From: Gemmatimonadota bacterium
GTDB lineage: Bacteria > Gemmatimonadota > Gemmatimonadetes > Gemmatimonadales > GWC2-71-9
Direction of reading: 5' to 3'
Length of the DNA: 64,000 nucleotides
Assembly: GCA_016713435.1 (NCBI GenBank)
Contig: JADJPD010000006.1
Span: 186,001-250,000 of the forward strand
Shown here: positions 25,989-34,635 of the stretch, piece by piece
How the letters are laid out: every line of letters begins with the position of its first letter
Numbering within the stretch: the stretch's first letter is position 1
Made by a program: the position numbers and the translations under genes
Notes under the pieces: model-generated
The model's database searches: none
What the model saw: the letters and a program-made list of their open reading frames with translations, nothing else
What the model was told of the DNA's origin: nothing

Positions 25989-27956
25989 GTGACCCCCTAC
26001 TTTCCGCCCCTCACCGGTACCCGGAGGCCCCCGATCGCCAACGTCACCTGGTCCGCCAAGGACGCGGAGAAGCTCTACAACACCCAGGGCTGGGGCCTTG
26101 GTTTCTTCCGCGTCAACGCGGAGGGCCGCGTCACCGTCCATCCCGACGGCAATCCCAAGCGCGGCCTCGATCTCTACCAGCTGGCCACCGACCTGCAGGC
26201 GCAGGGCGTGGGGCTGCCGCTGCTGCTCCGCTTCTCCGATATCCTGCGCGTCCGCATCCAGACGCTCGCCACCCAGTTCCAGAACGCCATCACCGAGTTC
26301 GGGTACACCGGCAGCTACACCACCGTGTATCCCATCAAGGTGAACCAGCAGCGCCACGTGGTGCAGGAAATCGTGGAGTTCGGCTCCGCCCACGGCGTGG
26401 GCCTCGAGTGCGGCTCCAAGCCGGAGCTGCAGGCGGTGCTCGGCATCTCCGACAACGTCCAGACCGTCATCGTCTGCAACGGTTACAAGGACGAGGAGTA
26501 CCTCCGCCTGGCCCTCACCGGCCAGAAGCTCGGGCACACCGTCTTCGTGGTCGTCGAGCAGCTCACCGAGCTCGACACCTACCTCAAGGTGGCCGACGAG
26601 CTGGGCCTCCAGCCCACCATGGGCGTCCGCATCAAGCTGGCCACCGAAGGCTCCGGCCGCTGGGCGAAGAGCGGCGGCGAGAAGTCCAAGTTCGGCCTCT
26701 CCGCCATGGAGCTCATGAAGCTGCTCGACCGGCTGGAGGCGCTGGGGCGCAAGGACATCCTCCGCCTGGTGCACTTCCACCTCGGCAGCCAGATCACCGA
26801 CATCCAGTACATCCGCGCCGGCCTCGAGGAGATCGGGCGCTACTACGTGGAGCTCCGCAACATGGGCTTCGGCCTGAGCCACGTGGACGTCGGTGGGGGC
26901 CTCGGCGTGGATTACGACGGCTCCCGCAGCACCCGGCCCGCCAGCATGAACTACTCCATGCGGGAGTACGCCAGCGACATCGTCCACACCCTGGGCACCC
27001 TCTGCAAGACCGAGAACGTGCCCATGCCGCACCTCATCTCCGAGAGCGGCCGGGCCATCACGGCGCACCACTCGCTCCTGCTCATCAACGTCACCGACGT
27101 CGAGTCCCAGGACGAGCCCCCGATGCCCGACCTGGGGCCGGACGCCCACACCGTGCTGGTGGACCTGAAGGAAAACTGCGAGGGCCTCTCGCCCGAGCGG
27201 CTGGAGGAGGTCCACCACGACGCCAGCTTCGGCAAGGCGCGCGCCCACGAGTTGTTCGCCAGCGGCGTCATGTCGCTCCGCGAGCGGGCGCAGGCGGAAG
27301 TCATCTACCTCCGCACCATGAACCAGCTGGCCCGGCTGGTGGAGCCGCAGAAGGCGGAGTATCCCGAGATCTGGTCCGACATCGAGGCCACCCTCGTGGA
27401 CCGCTACTTCTGCAACTTCTCCGTCTTCCAGTCGCTGCCCGACAACTGGGCCATCGACCAGCTCTTCCCCATCATGCCGGTCCACCGCCTGCTGGAGCAG
27501 CCCAGCCGGCGCGGGACGCTGCAGGACATCACCTGCGACTCCGACGGCGTGATCGACCGCTTCGTCGGCGGGCGCAAGGGCAAGCCGTCGCTCGAGCTGC
27601 ACGCGCTCAAGGACGACGAGCCCTACATCCTGGGCATCTTCCTCACCGGCGCCTACCAGGAGATCCTGGGCGACCTGCACAACCTCTTCGGCGACACCAA
27701 CGCCGTCCACGTCCGCCTCACCGACGACGGCTACATGATCACCGACATGGTGCACGGCGACACCGTCACCGAGGTGCTCAACTACGTGCAGTTCCACGCC
27801 TCCGACCTGCTCACCACCTTCCGGCGCAAGGTCACCAACGCCCGGGACCTGCCGCGCCACGAGGCCAACCAGTTCATCGCCGATTACGTGGCCGGGCTCG
27901 AGGGCTACACCTACCTCGAGGGCGAGGAACTCCCGGGCAACGGCGCCGCCGGCTGA
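25989..27956 (+). CDS. speA: biosynthetic arginine decarboxylase
   Basis: A 655-residue PLP enzyme that turns arginine into agmatine, the first step of the agmatine route to putrescine and spermidine. Family landmarks are VYPIKVNQQRHVVQEIV with the PLP lysine, GLECGSKPELQAVL, VHFHLGSQITDI and the later SNFSVFQS-like YFCNFSVFQSLPD. The length matches the SpeA group. The GTG start is within a C-rich stretch; no clear ribosome-binding site is seen. No other polyamine gene is adjacent. A strong terminator follows. Confidence 0.95.
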   Translation: MTPYFPPLTGTRRPPIANVTWSAKDAEKLYNTQGWGLGFFRVNAEGRVTVHPDGNPKRGLDLYQLATDLQAQGVGLPLLLRFSDILRVRIQTLATQFQNAITEFGYTGSYTTVYPIKVNQQRHVVQEIVEFGSAHGVGLECGSKPELQAVLGISDNVQTVIVCNGYKDEEYLRLALTGQKLGHTVFVVVEQLTELDTYLKVADELGLQPTMGVRIKLATEGSGRWAKSGGEKSKFGLSAMELMKLLDRLEALGRKDILRLVHFHLGSQITDIQYIRAGLEEIGRYYVELRNMGFGLSHVDVGGGLGVDYDGSRSTRPASMNYSMREYASDIVHTLGTLCKTENVPMPHLISESGRAITAHHSLLLINVTDVESQDEPPMPDLGPDAHTVLVDLKENCEGLSPERLEEVHHDASFGKARAHELFASGVMSLRERAQAEVIYLRTMNQLARLVEPQKAEYPEIWSDIEATLVDRYFCNFSVFQSLPDNWAIDQLFPIMPVHRLLEQPSRRGTLQDITCDSDGVIDRFVGGRKGKPSLELHALKDDEPYILGIFLTGAYQEILGDLHNLFGDTNAVHVRLTDDGYMITDMVHGDTVTEVLNYVQFHASDLLTTFRRKVTNARDLPRHEANQFIADYVAGLEGYTYLEGEELPGNGAAG

Positions 27957-27977
27957 GCTCCGTGTCCGCGTAACGAA

Positions 27978-28008
27978 CGAGGGACCGTCCCGGTGGGACG
28001 GTCCCTCG
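27978..28008. terminator. bidirectional terminator between speA and doxX
   Basis: A 14-bp perfect stem (CGAGGGACCGTCCC / GGGACGGTCCCTCG) with a 3-nt loop between convergent genes. Confidence 0.8.
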
Positions 28009-28031
28009 TCTGCGTCAGGGCCGGTCCGCCG

Positions 28032-28517
28032 TCAGCGCGTGGCGTACTCCGGCGCGGCTGCCGTGCCCGGCTGGTCCAGCTTCGCGGCGATCGCCGCGTC
28101 CACCGAGACCGCCCCGGCGCCCCGGATGGTGAGCAGGAGCGCGATGGCGCCGACCACCAGGTGATACTCGAAGCCCTCGCCCGCCTGCTGGCCGCTCCAG
28201 TTCATGAAGAAGCCGTTGCCGGCGTGCACCAGGTACGCGGCCGTCGCCATCACGCTCAGGATGCCGAACGCCGCCACCCGCGTCAGGAGGCCGAGCGCCA
28301 CGCCGAGCGAGCCCGCGAACTCCGCCACGATGGCGAGGAAGGCGAACGCCGCCGGGATGCCGAGCTGGCCCGTGAAGAACCCCATTGTCCCCTCGTACCC
28401 GTACCCGCCGAACCAACCGAGCACCTTCTGGGCGCCGTGCGGGAAGATGACCGCCGCCAGGACCAGGCGGAGGTAGAGCAGGGACTTGTCGTTGCTGGTG
28501 CGGAAGAGTGCGGTCAT
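28032..28517 (-). CDS. DoxX-family membrane protein
   Basis: A 161-residue protein with four hydrophobic helices. It carries the DoxX signatures RLVLAAVIFPHGAQKVLGWFGG near the start and AEFAGSLGVALGLLTRVAA in the middle. DoxX proteins are small quinone-associated or redox-stress membrane proteins; the exact role is not settled. It follows the NTF2-like gene by 18 bp and is probably under the control of the MarR protein encoded upstream. Confidence 0.85.
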   Translation of the reverse strand: MTALFRTSNDKSLLYLRLVLAAVIFPHGAQKVLGWFGGYGYEGTMGFFTGQLGIPAAFAFLAIVAEFAGSLGVALGLLTRVAAFGILSVMATAAYLVHAGNGFFMNWSGQQAGEGFEYHLVVGAIALLLTIRGAGAVSVDAAIAAKLDQPGTAAAPEYATR

Positions 28518-28535
28518 GGTCGTGGTCTCCCGGGC

Positions 28536-28916
28536 TCAGGCGTTGCCCGCGTTGTAGTAGAAGCGCTCGTGCGTCACCTGGCCGTCCCGCCACCGGCGGA
28601 CGGCCACCTGCTCCATCTTCACGCGGATCCCGCCCTTGAACGTCACGTCCAGCACCCACTCCGAGTAGCTGGTGTTCCCCGCGGTGGCCGAGCCCAGGCA
28701 CTGCGCGCCGTGGAACTGCTCGATGCTGGCCAGGAACTTGAGCTCCCGCTCGCGGTTGGCGGCCTTGCCGACGACGGGCGTCGCCGCGTTCTCCTGCATC
28801 ACCACGTCCTCGGCGTAGTACCGGTCGAACGCCTCGAGGATCTCCCCGGCGAGGACGGCGGTGTTCAACTCCTGCTCCAGCGTGGCCACGGGCGTGGCCC
28901 GGGTGACGGTGCTCAT
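28536..28916 (-). CDS. SnoaL/NTF2-like protein
   Basis: A 126-residue cone-shaped alpha+beta barrel protein (ILEAFDRYYAEDVVMQENAATPVVG ... KMEQVAVRRWRDGQVTHERFYYN). Family members are small ligand-binding proteins, isomerases or hydrolases; the substrate is unknown. ATG 28916 gives the usual domain length; an in-frame start at 28973 would add a non-conserved tail. It is the first gene of the pair with doxX. Confidence 0.8.
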   Translation of the reverse strand: MSTVTRATPVATLEQELNTAVLAGEILEAFDRYYAEDVVMQENAATPVVGKAANRERELKFLASIEQFHGAQCLGSATAGNTSYSEWVLDVTFKGGIRVKMEQVAVRRWRDGQVTHERFYYNAGNA

Positions 28917-28959
28917 GGGGGGCTCCGGTGAATGTCCAAGGTTTGCGTGTGCCATCAAT

Positions 28960-28975
28960 AGTTCACTAATCAAGT
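28960..28975. promoter_or_regulatory. possible MarR operator upstream of the NTF2/doxX unit
   Basis: AGTTCACTAATCAAGT is an imperfect inverted repeat whose ATCAAGT arm matches the perfect palindrome upstream of marR (29516-29533). It lies in an AT-rich patch 44 bp before the NTF2-like start. Confidence 0.4.
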
Positions 28976-29015
28976 AAATGCCGACGAAGTTCCCGGCCGT
29001 GCGGCGCCCCCGCGC

Positions 29016-29495
29016 TCAGCGATCCCCGCCGAGCAGGGCCCGCAGTTCCTCGAGGGCCCGGATGAGGCGGCGGAGGTCGGGTTCGCTCATGGCTCCGGTG
29101 ATCCGCTCATCGGCGGCGTCCATCACCGGGTCCAGCTTGCCGAGCAGCGTGAGTCCCGGACGCGTGATGCGGCAGGTGACCTGCCGGCGGTCGTCGGGGC
29201 AGCGCTCCCGGCTCACCAGCCCCTTGGCCTCGAGCCGGTCCACCAGCCGCGTGATCCCCGGCGTCTGCTCGATCATCCGCGCGGCGATCTCGAGCGTCGG
29301 CAGCCCCTCGGGGCCGGCGCCGCGCAGGATCCGGAGCACGTTGTACTGCTGGGTGGTGATCCCCGACGGTTCGAGGATGGTGCTGAAGTACCGCCGCACC
29401 TCATCGGCCGTCCGCAGGAGGCCGATGGAGGCCTCCTGGCCCGCGGAGCGGAACGGGCGGGTCTGCTTGATCTCCTGCTGCAGGCGGCTCGGCAT
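29016..29495 (-). CDS. MarR-family transcriptional regulator
   Basis: A 159-residue winged-helix regulator. The DNA-binding region reads GLPTLEIAARMIEQTPGITRLVDRLEAKGLVSRERCPDDRRQ, the standard MarR recognition helix and wing. Dimer helices flank it. The promoter overlaps a perfect 18-bp palindrome, which points to autoregulation. The neighbouring NTF2/doxX unit carries a related half-site, so it is the likely target. The ligand is unknown; MarR proteins near doxX commonly respond to phenolic or oxidative signals. Confidence 0.88.
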   Translation of the reverse strand: MPSRLQQEIKQTRPFRSAGQEASIGLLRTADEVRRYFSTILEPSGITTQQYNVLRILRGAGPEGLPTLEIAARMIEQTPGITRLVDRLEAKGLVSRERCPDDRRQVTCRITRPGLTLLGKLDPVMDAADERITGAMSEPDLRRLIRALEELRALLGGDR

Positions 29496-29501
29496 GGGGG
29501 C

Positions 29502-29533
29502 AGTATATCGCAGATTACTTGACGCGTCAAGTA
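29502..29533 (-). promoter_or_regulatory. marR promoter overlapping an 18-bp palindromic operator
   Basis: TACTTGACGCGTCAAGTA (29516-29533) is a perfect palindrome. On the minus strand it contains the -35 TTGACG, followed after 17 bp by the -10 TATACT. Six bases later comes the marR ATG, so the transcript is probably leaderless. A repressor bound here would block RNA polymerase. Confidence 0.7.
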
Positions 29534-29553
29534 TCGGCCTCCCCGGCCGAGCC

Positions 29554-31158
29554 TCAGGGGCGGGCCGGGGTGGCCCGGAGCACCGAGGCCAGCCAGCCCG
29601 TGAGGCGGTCCAGCACGGCGGCGGGGATCCGGGTGTCAGTCAGGGAAGGATACTCCGCGGGCGAGCCGTCGGAAGAGGAGGGGAGGAAGAGGTGGTTGAG
29701 GCGGGGATAGACCTCCACGGCCACGCGACGGTTGCCGGCGGCCCGGAGCGTGGCCGCCAGGGTGTCGGCCTGGCCGGCGCTCACCTGCCGGTCGAGGGCG
29801 CCCTGCAGGATGAGCACCGGCTGCCGCACCCGGCGGATGGTGGGCAGCGGCTCGTAGGTCCGGAACCACTGGAGCCAGGGGATGTTCGGCGCCGAGGCGC
29901 GAACGGAGCGCGCCGCCTCCGCCAGCTGGGAATCGCGCGCCTCGGGGGAAAGGCCGGCGGCGGTGCGGATGGGCCACTGCACCTGGTCCACCAGGACCTC
30001 CACCCCGTTCTTGGCCGGACCCGCCATGATCACCACCGCCGCGATGCGCGGATCCTCGGCGGCCACCATGGGGCCGATCATCCCTCCCTCGCTGTGCCCG
30101 ATCAGCGCGATGCGTGCAGGGTCGATCCCCGCCTGGGCGCGGAGCCAGCGCACCTGCGCCCGGGCATCACCCGCGAGGTCGGCGGTGGTGGCCGAGTCGG
30201 CGCGGCCGCCGCTCTGGCCGGCCCCCCGGTCGTCGCAGCGCAGCACTGCGACGCCCGCGCGCCCCAGTCCCGCCGCCACTTCCCCGAAGGGCCGGTAGCC
30301 CTGGAGGAGGGGCCAGAGGTCCTCGTCGCGCGTCTGGCTGCCGGAGCCCGTGATGGTCACGGCGGCGGGCAGGCGGCCCCGGACGCCCTTGGGGCGCGTC
30401 AGGGTGCAGGCGAGCGAGAAGCTGTCCGGCGCCGCCCCGACGGGGACCCGCACCTCCTCGGCCGTCCACGGCGCATCGGCCGGGGCGGCGTAGTCGGGCA
30501 CGGGCCGGCGCAGGCCTCGCAGGGGCGGCAGGCTGTCGCCCGCCGCGGCCAGGACCGCGCGGGCGTGCTGCTGCGGCACCGCCACTTCGCGCAGGCGTCC
30601 GTCAGCCAGCCGCCCGATGATCTGGAGTCCCGCAAAGGCCACCCGCACCGAGTCGCCGCCGTGGGTGAGGGTGGCGGGGAGCACCGTGTCCGCGCCTGCC
30701 ACGAGGAGCGGGAGCGTGGTGTCGCGCCCGGCGGCTCCCCGGATGAGCTCCGCGAAGAGCCCGATGGACTGCGGCGCCACCACCGCGGCCGGGCCCGCCG
30801 CGACGGCGCGCTCGCGCCGCTGGCCGCCGCCCTCCTGTGTCAGGCGCAGCGAGTCGCCCGCGCGCTCCAGGGCGTAGGTGCCGCGCACGCTGTCGCCCGC
30901 GGCGGTGCGGACGGTCATCTGGAAGCCGGTGAGCGCGGCGGCCCGCCAGGTGGTCCGGGCCAGCAGCTGCAGGTTGGCCACCGGCACCGTGATGGCCTGG
31001 ACCAGGGTGTCGCCCGAGCGGCGGAAGCTCTCGCGGCCCAGTTCGGCGCTGCCCTGGTAGATCCGCCAGGTGCCGGCCTCGGGCAGCACCTGGGCGGAGG
31101 CGCGGCCGGCGGCCAGCGCGAGGAGCACGGCCACGGGGAAGCGGATGCGGGCTGTCAT
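29554..31158 (-). CDS. secreted alpha/beta-hydrolase (dienelactone-hydrolase/acyl-peptidase type)
   Basis: A 534-residue periplasmic enzyme with a signal peptide (FPVAVLLALAAGRASAQ). The first ~220 residues form a poorly conserved beta-rich domain. The hydrolase part begins near 250 (VTITGSGSQTRDED), has the nucleophile elbow ALIGHSEGGM, and ends with an Asp/His region (LILQGALDRQVSAGQ ... PRLNHLFLP). The catalytic triad is thus complete. The substrate is unknown; esters or short peptides are likely. The start lies 10 bp after the zinc-ribbon gene, so it may share that transcript. Confidence 0.83.
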   Translation of the reverse strand: MTARIRFPVAVLLALAAGRASAQVLPEAGTWRIYQGSAELGRESFRRSGDTLVQAITVPVANLQLLARTTWRAAALTGFQMTVRTAAGDSVRGTYALERAGDSLRLTQEGGGQRRERAVAAGPAAVVAPQSIGLFAELIRGAAGRDTTLPLLVAGADTVLPATLTHGGDSVRVAFAGLQIIGRLADGRLREVAVPQQHARAVLAAAGDSLPPLRGLRRPVPDYAAPADAPWTAEEVRVPVGAAPDSFSLACTLTRPKGVRGRLPAAVTITGSGSQTRDEDLWPLLQGYRPFGEVAAGLGRAGVAVLRCDDRGAGQSGGRADSATTADLAGDARAQVRWLRAQAGIDPARIALIGHSEGGMIGPMVAAEDPRIAAVVIMAGPAKNGVEVLVDQVQWPIRTAAGLSPEARDSQLAEAARSVRASAPNIPWLQWFRTYEPLPTIRRVRQPVLILQGALDRQVSAGQADTLAATLRAAGNRRVAVEVYPRLNHLFLPSSSDGSPAEYPSLTDTRIPAAVLDRLTGWLASVLRATPARP

Positions 31159-31168
31159 AGGCGGACCG

Positions 31169-31334
31169 TCAGTGGTCGGGCAGGGCGTAGGACTCGAGGA
31201 ACCCACAGCGCTCGCAGCGCAGCGTCTTCACGGGGAGCCGGGTGCGGCCCTTGAGCGTCGTTGTGGTGCTTGAGGTCGAGCAGGAAACCATCCTGGAAGC
31301 GGCCGCCGCAGCGGGGACAGCTTGGGGTGGGCAT
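31169..31334 (-). CDS. small zinc-ribbon protein, apparent frameshift
   Basis: Reading from ATG 31334 gives MPTPSCPRCGGRFQDGFLLD then LKHH. Near 31260 the frame must shift to continue LKGRTRLPVKTLRCERCGF and finish LESYALPDH. Together the two halves make a ~55-residue protein with two CxxC knuckles, a typical zinc ribbon. In the unshifted frame the second knuckle is lost. Function unknown. It lies 7 bp after the ribbon-helix-helix gene. Confidence 0.5.
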
Positions 31335-31341
31335 GGAGACA

Positions 31342-31524
31342 TCACTCCGCAGGTGGAGCCCGGTCCGGGGCCGGCACCTTGAGGCGGCCGGCCTCGGCCA
31401 GGGCCTTGCGCAGCAGGTACTCGACCTGGCCGTTCAACGAGCGGAGGTCGTCCGCCGCCCAGCGCTGCAGCTGATCGTGCAGCGCCGGGTCGATGCGGAG
31501 GAGGAAGGCGCGGCGCTCGGCCAC
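31342..31524 (-). CDS. small Arc/HicB-like ribbon-helix-helix protein
   Basis: A 60-residue protein (FLLRIDPALHDQLQRWAADD followed by LRSLNGQVEYLLRKAL) with one beta strand and two helices, the ribbon-helix-helix pattern of Arc-type DNA-binding proteins. It starts 7 bp after the SPFH gene. Small proteins of this kind often accompany SPFH proteins; whether it binds DNA or the SPFH oligomer is not known. It is not an obvious antitoxin, since no toxin is adjacent. Confidence 0.65.
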   Translation of the reverse strand: MAERRAFLLRIDPALHDQLQRWAADDLRSLNGQVEYLLRKALAEAGRLKVPAPDRAPPAE

Positions 31525-31531
31525 GGGGGGC

Positions 31532-32398
31532 TCAGTAGAGGGACCCGGCGTTGACGACCGGCGTGGTGGACTGCTCGGAGCAGAGCACCACGAGCAGGTT
31601 GCTCACCATGCTGGCCTTCCGCTCCTCGTCGAGGTGCACGATCTCCTTGGCGGAGAGCTGCTCGAGCGCGGCCTGCACCATGCCCACGGCGCCGTCCACG
31701 ATCTTCTGCCGCGCCGCGATCACCGCGGTGGCCTGCTGCCGGCGCAGCATCACGCCCGCAATCTCCGGGACGTAGGCCAGGTGGCTGATGCGCGCCTCGA
31801 GCACCTTCACCCCCGCCTTGGCCAGCCGGTCCTGGATCTCACCGCGCAGCTTCTCCGCCACCTCGTGCGTGTGGGTGGAGAGGCTCATCTGGCCCTCCTG
31901 GTGGGCATCGTAGGGGAACTGGTTGGCCACCCCCCGCAGCGCCGACTCGCTCTGCACCTTCACGTAGTCGGTGTAGCTGTCCACCTCGAACAGCGCCTCC
32001 GCGCTGTCCACCACCTGCCAGACCACCACGGCCGCGATCTCGATCGGGTTGGAGCTGTGGTCGTTCACCTTGAGCTTGGGCGTCTCGAAGTTCCGCACCC
32101 GCAGCGAGATCCCCTTCTTGGTGTAGAACGGGTTCATCCACCACAGCCCGGGCGCCCGCACCGTGCCCGTGTACTCGCCGAAGAACTGCAGCGCCTTGGC
32201 CTCGTTCGGCTGCACCGTGAACAGCCCGCCCCAGCAGACCATGATCACCACGAACGCCGTGGCGATGACCGCGATCCGCCCGCCGTCCTGGGCCTGCGCC
32301 GCCCCGACGAAGCCGTACACACACAGCGCCGTGAGCACCAGCAGCACGAACACCATCAACAGCCCCGACGTGGCCTTCCGCTCGACTTCCCGGATCAC
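31532..32398 (-). CDS. SPFH/Band-7 domain membrane protein
   Basis: A 288-residue stomatin-like protein. Two hydrophobic segments near the N-terminus (about 11-60) are followed by the SPFH domain (LFTVQPNEAKALQFFGEYTGTVRAPGLWWMNPF) and a helical region (AGVKVLEARISHLAYVPEIAGVMLRRQQATAVIAAR), as in the bacterial slipin-like group that scaffolds membrane microdomains. GTG 32398 is chosen: it has a GAGG ribosome-binding site, and the promoter at 32430-32458 starts transcription downstream of the alternative TTG at 32428. Confidence 0.85.
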   Translation of the reverse strand: MIREVERKATSGLLMVFVLLVLTALCVYGFVGAAQAQDGGRIAVIATAFVVIMVCWGGLFTVQPNEAKALQFFGEYTGTVRAPGLWWMNPFYTKKGISLRVRNFETPKLKVNDHSSNPIEIAAVVVWQVVDSAEALFEVDSYTDYVKVQSESALRGVANQFPYDAHQEGQMSLSTHTHEVAEKLRGEIQDRLAKAGVKVLEARISHLAYVPEIAGVMLRRQQATAVIAARQKIVDGAVGMVQAALEQLSAKEIVHLDEERKASMVSNLLVVLCSEQSTTPVVNAGSLY

Positions 32399-32422
32399 GG
32401 TTGTATCCTCAGGTGAAATAGG

Positions 32423-32484
32423 TAGCAATATGATATCACATTGCTAGCGCTGACGCAATACCGAACATAACCAGCATTGCGTCA
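32423..32484 (-). promoter_or_regulatory. SPFH promoter with two inverted repeats
   Basis: Minus-strand TTGCGT (32458-32453), 17 bp, TATCAT (32435-32430). Two inverted repeats overlap it: TAGCAAT-N10-ATTGCTA (32423-32446) around the -10, and TGACGCAAT-N16-ATTGCGTCA (32451-32484) around the -35. This AT-rich patch stands out from its surroundings and looks like a repressor- or activator-controlled promoter. Confidence 0.55.
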
Positions 32485-32496
32485 ACGACTTGCGAG

Positions 32497-33552
32497 TTAG
32501 GGCCGGAGCCAGACGTCCCGATTCCTGGCCACGAAGTCATCATCGAGGAGGTCGGGGTAGGCACTGGTGACCCGGTCGATCTCGGCGGCCTGACCGGGAC
32601 TGAGGTCCTCGTGGAGGTCGAGGCACCATCGGCCGGCCAGGAGTCCCTGGCGCCGGAGGACCTCGTGGATGCCCGGGATGCAGCCGGCGAAGTCGTGGGC
32701 GGGATCGAAGAGGGCGGCGTTGGCGTCGGTGAGCGCGGCGGCCAGCCGGAGCAGGTCCGCGGGCACCGGTGCCCCCGGCGGGAGCGCCCGGATGCGCTGG
32801 AGCAGCGCCACGGCACGTTCGGTCCACACGGCCCACTGGCCGAGGAGACCGCCGACGATCCGGCGCTCACCGCGGGCGGTGGGGAAAGGCGTGAGGAGGT
32901 CGGTGACGATGCTGTCATCGTTGCCGGTGTAGAGGGCGATGTCGTCCCGGCGGGCGTCGGCCACGGCGCGGATCACGTCGAGGGTCTGGTAGCGGTTGAA
33001 CGGGGCGATCTTGATGGCCACCACCCGCTCAATCTCCGCGAACGCGCGCCAGAAGCCGTACCCGAGCACGCGCCCCCCGACGGCAGGCTGGAGGTAGAAG
33101 CCCACCACGGGAAGGATGGCGGCCACCTCGCGGCAGTGCGCCAGCACCTCGAGGTCCGGCGCGTCGCGCCAGGCACCGAGGGAGAGCAGCACCGCGTCAT
33201 AGCCGAGCCGGGCGGCCAGCGCCGCCTCCGCGGTGGCCTGCGGGGTGCGGCCCACAGCGCCGGCGATGAGCGCCACCCGGCGTCCGCCGGCGTCGGCCCG
33301 CACCGTGTCGCGGGCCAGCGCCAGCACCGGCTCGAGCAGGCCATGCTGCCGGTCGCGGATGGCGAACTGCGTGGTATGCACCCCGACGGCGAGGCCGCCG
33401 GCGCCGGCCGCCAGGTAGTAGCGCGTGAGGGCCCGCTGGCGGGTCTCGTCGAGGGTGCGCTCGGCGGTGAGGGCCAGCGGGTGCGCGGGGATCACCTGGC
33501 CCGCGAGCAGGTGGGCGCGAAGCGCGGTGAGCGCGGCGTCAGAAGCGGCCAT
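32497..33552 (-). CDS. dihydrodipicolinate synthase/N-acetylneuraminate lyase family aldolase
   Basis: A 351-residue TIM-barrel class I aldolase. The Schiff-base lysine is in VVAIKIAPFNRYQ, the conserved Tyr in PVVGFYLQPAVGG, and the phosphate/carboxylate-binding start in RYYLAAGAGGLAVGVHTTQF. It is longer than true DapA and is paired with an epimerase, overlapping it by 14 bp. A role in sugar-acid or keto-acid breakdown is more likely than lysine synthesis. ATG 33552 is chosen by overlap with the epimerase stop. Confidence 0.82.
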   Translation of the reverse strand: MAASDAALTALRAHLLAGQVIPAHPLALTAERTLDETRQRALTRYYLAAGAGGLAVGVHTTQFAIRDRQHGLLEPVLALARDTVRADAGGRRVALIAGAVGRTPQATAEAALAARLGYDAVLLSLGAWRDAPDLEVLAHCREVAAILPVVGFYLQPAVGGRVLGYGFWRAFAEIERVVAIKIAPFNRYQTLDVIRAVADARRDDIALYTGNDDSIVTDLLTPFPTARGERRIVGGLLGQWAVWTERAVALLQRIRALPPGAPVPADLLRLAAALTDANAALFDPAHDFAGCIPGIHEVLRRQGLLAGRWCLDLHEDLSPGQAAEIDRVTSAYPDLLDDDFVARNRDVWLRP

Positions 33553-34615
33553 CACGGGCCTCGAAGCGGGTGGGCTTGGCCAGGAGGCGGCCGCCCTGCT
33601 CGATCCAGCCGGCCACCCACTCGAGCAGCGTGGCGAGGGGCACCGTGGGCGGGCCGAGGCGGGCGAGCAGCGCGCTCGCGTCACTGAGGAGGGCATCCGG
33701 CGCCTCGGTGCCCTCGAGGCGCACCGCCTTCCCGAACCGCCGGGCGAACGCCTCGGCCACGGCCCGCACCGACAGCTTCTCCGGTCCCGTCAGGTTCACG
33801 ACGGTGGCCGGGCTCGTCGCCAGCGCCAGGCATTGGAGGGCCATGGCGTTCGCGTCGCCCTGCCAGAGGACGTTGGCGTAGCCCATGGCGAGCGGCACCG
33901 GCTCGCCGGCGTGGACCCGGCGGGCGATGTCCACCAGCACCCCGTAGCGGAGGTCCACCGCGTAGTTGAGGCGGACGATGGCCACCGGCGTGCCGCGGGT
34001 GAGGCTCGCGTGCTCGTACAGCCGCTCGCGCGCCAGGCAGCTCATGGCGTACTCGCCGACGGGGCCCACGGGGTCGGCCTCGGTGGGGCCGGCGCTGGCG
34101 GCCGGCCAGAGCGGGTAGACGTTGCCGGTGGAGAAGACCACGGTGCGCGCGGCGGGGTAGCGCCGGGCGGCGAGCATGGGCAGCAGCGCGTTCATGGCCC
34201 AGGTGGTGGCGGGACTCCCGCTGGTGCCGAACTTCTGGCCCGCCATGAACACGAGGTTGGGCGCCTCCGGCAGGGCGTCGAGGGCGCCCTCGGCCAGGAG
34301 GTCGGCGGCGACGGTGGCGACGCCGCTGGCGTCGAGCGCCGCCCGGACGGCCTGGTCCCCGAATCGGGAGACGGCCAGGACGCGGTCGGCCCGGCCGAGT
34401 TCCTGGAAGGCGCGCCGCGCCATGCGGGCCAGCGAGGGGCCCATCTTCCCGCCGGCGCCGAGAACCAGGAGGTCGCCCGGGAGCTGCGCGAGGGTCTCGA
34501 GCAGCCCGACGGTGGGCTGGGAGAGGCGATCCTCGAGCTCGGTGTCGGTGCGGGGGGCGGGGGGGGCAGTGGGCACGCAGGTCTCAGGCTGGGGGCTGTT
34601 CAATAGTCGTGGCAC
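33539..34615 (-). CDS. NAD-dependent epimerase/dehydratase
   Basis: A 358-residue short-chain dehydrogenase-like protein. The dinucleotide site is LLVLGAGGKMGPSLARM, and the catalytic Ser and YxxxR/K positions fall around VVFSTGNVYPLW and GEYAMSCLARERLYE; the usual lysine of YxxxK seems replaced by Arg or shifted, so the chemistry is uncertain. It is translationally coupled to the DapA-like aldolase, suggesting a two-step catabolic pathway. The first ~45 residues are weakly conserved, so the start may lie further in (GTG near 34573). Confidence 0.75.
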   Translation of the reverse strand: MPRLLNSPQPETCVPTAPPAPRTDTELEDRLSQPTVGLLETLAQLPGDLLVLGAGGKMGPSLARMARRAFQELGRADRVLAVSRFGDQAVRAALDASGVATVAADLLAEGALDALPEAPNLVFMAGQKFGTSGSPATTWAMNALLPMLAARRYPAARTVVFSTGNVYPLWPAASAGPTEADPVGPVGEYAMSCLARERLYEHASLTRGTPVAIVRLNYAVDLRYGVLVDIARRVHAGEPVPLAMGYANVLWQGDANAMALQCLALATSPATVVNLTGPEKLSVRAVAEAFARRFGKAVRLEGTEAPDALLSDASALLARLGPPTVPLATLLEWVAGWIEQGGRLLAKPTRFEARDGRF

Positions 34616-34635
34616 CGCGCCCGGGGCGCCATGTG

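Noticed and set aside
31342..31524. Antitoxin of a toxin-antitoxin pair
   Set aside because: The ribbon-helix-helix protein has no adjacent toxin-like ORF; its neighbours are an SPFH protein and a zinc ribbon.
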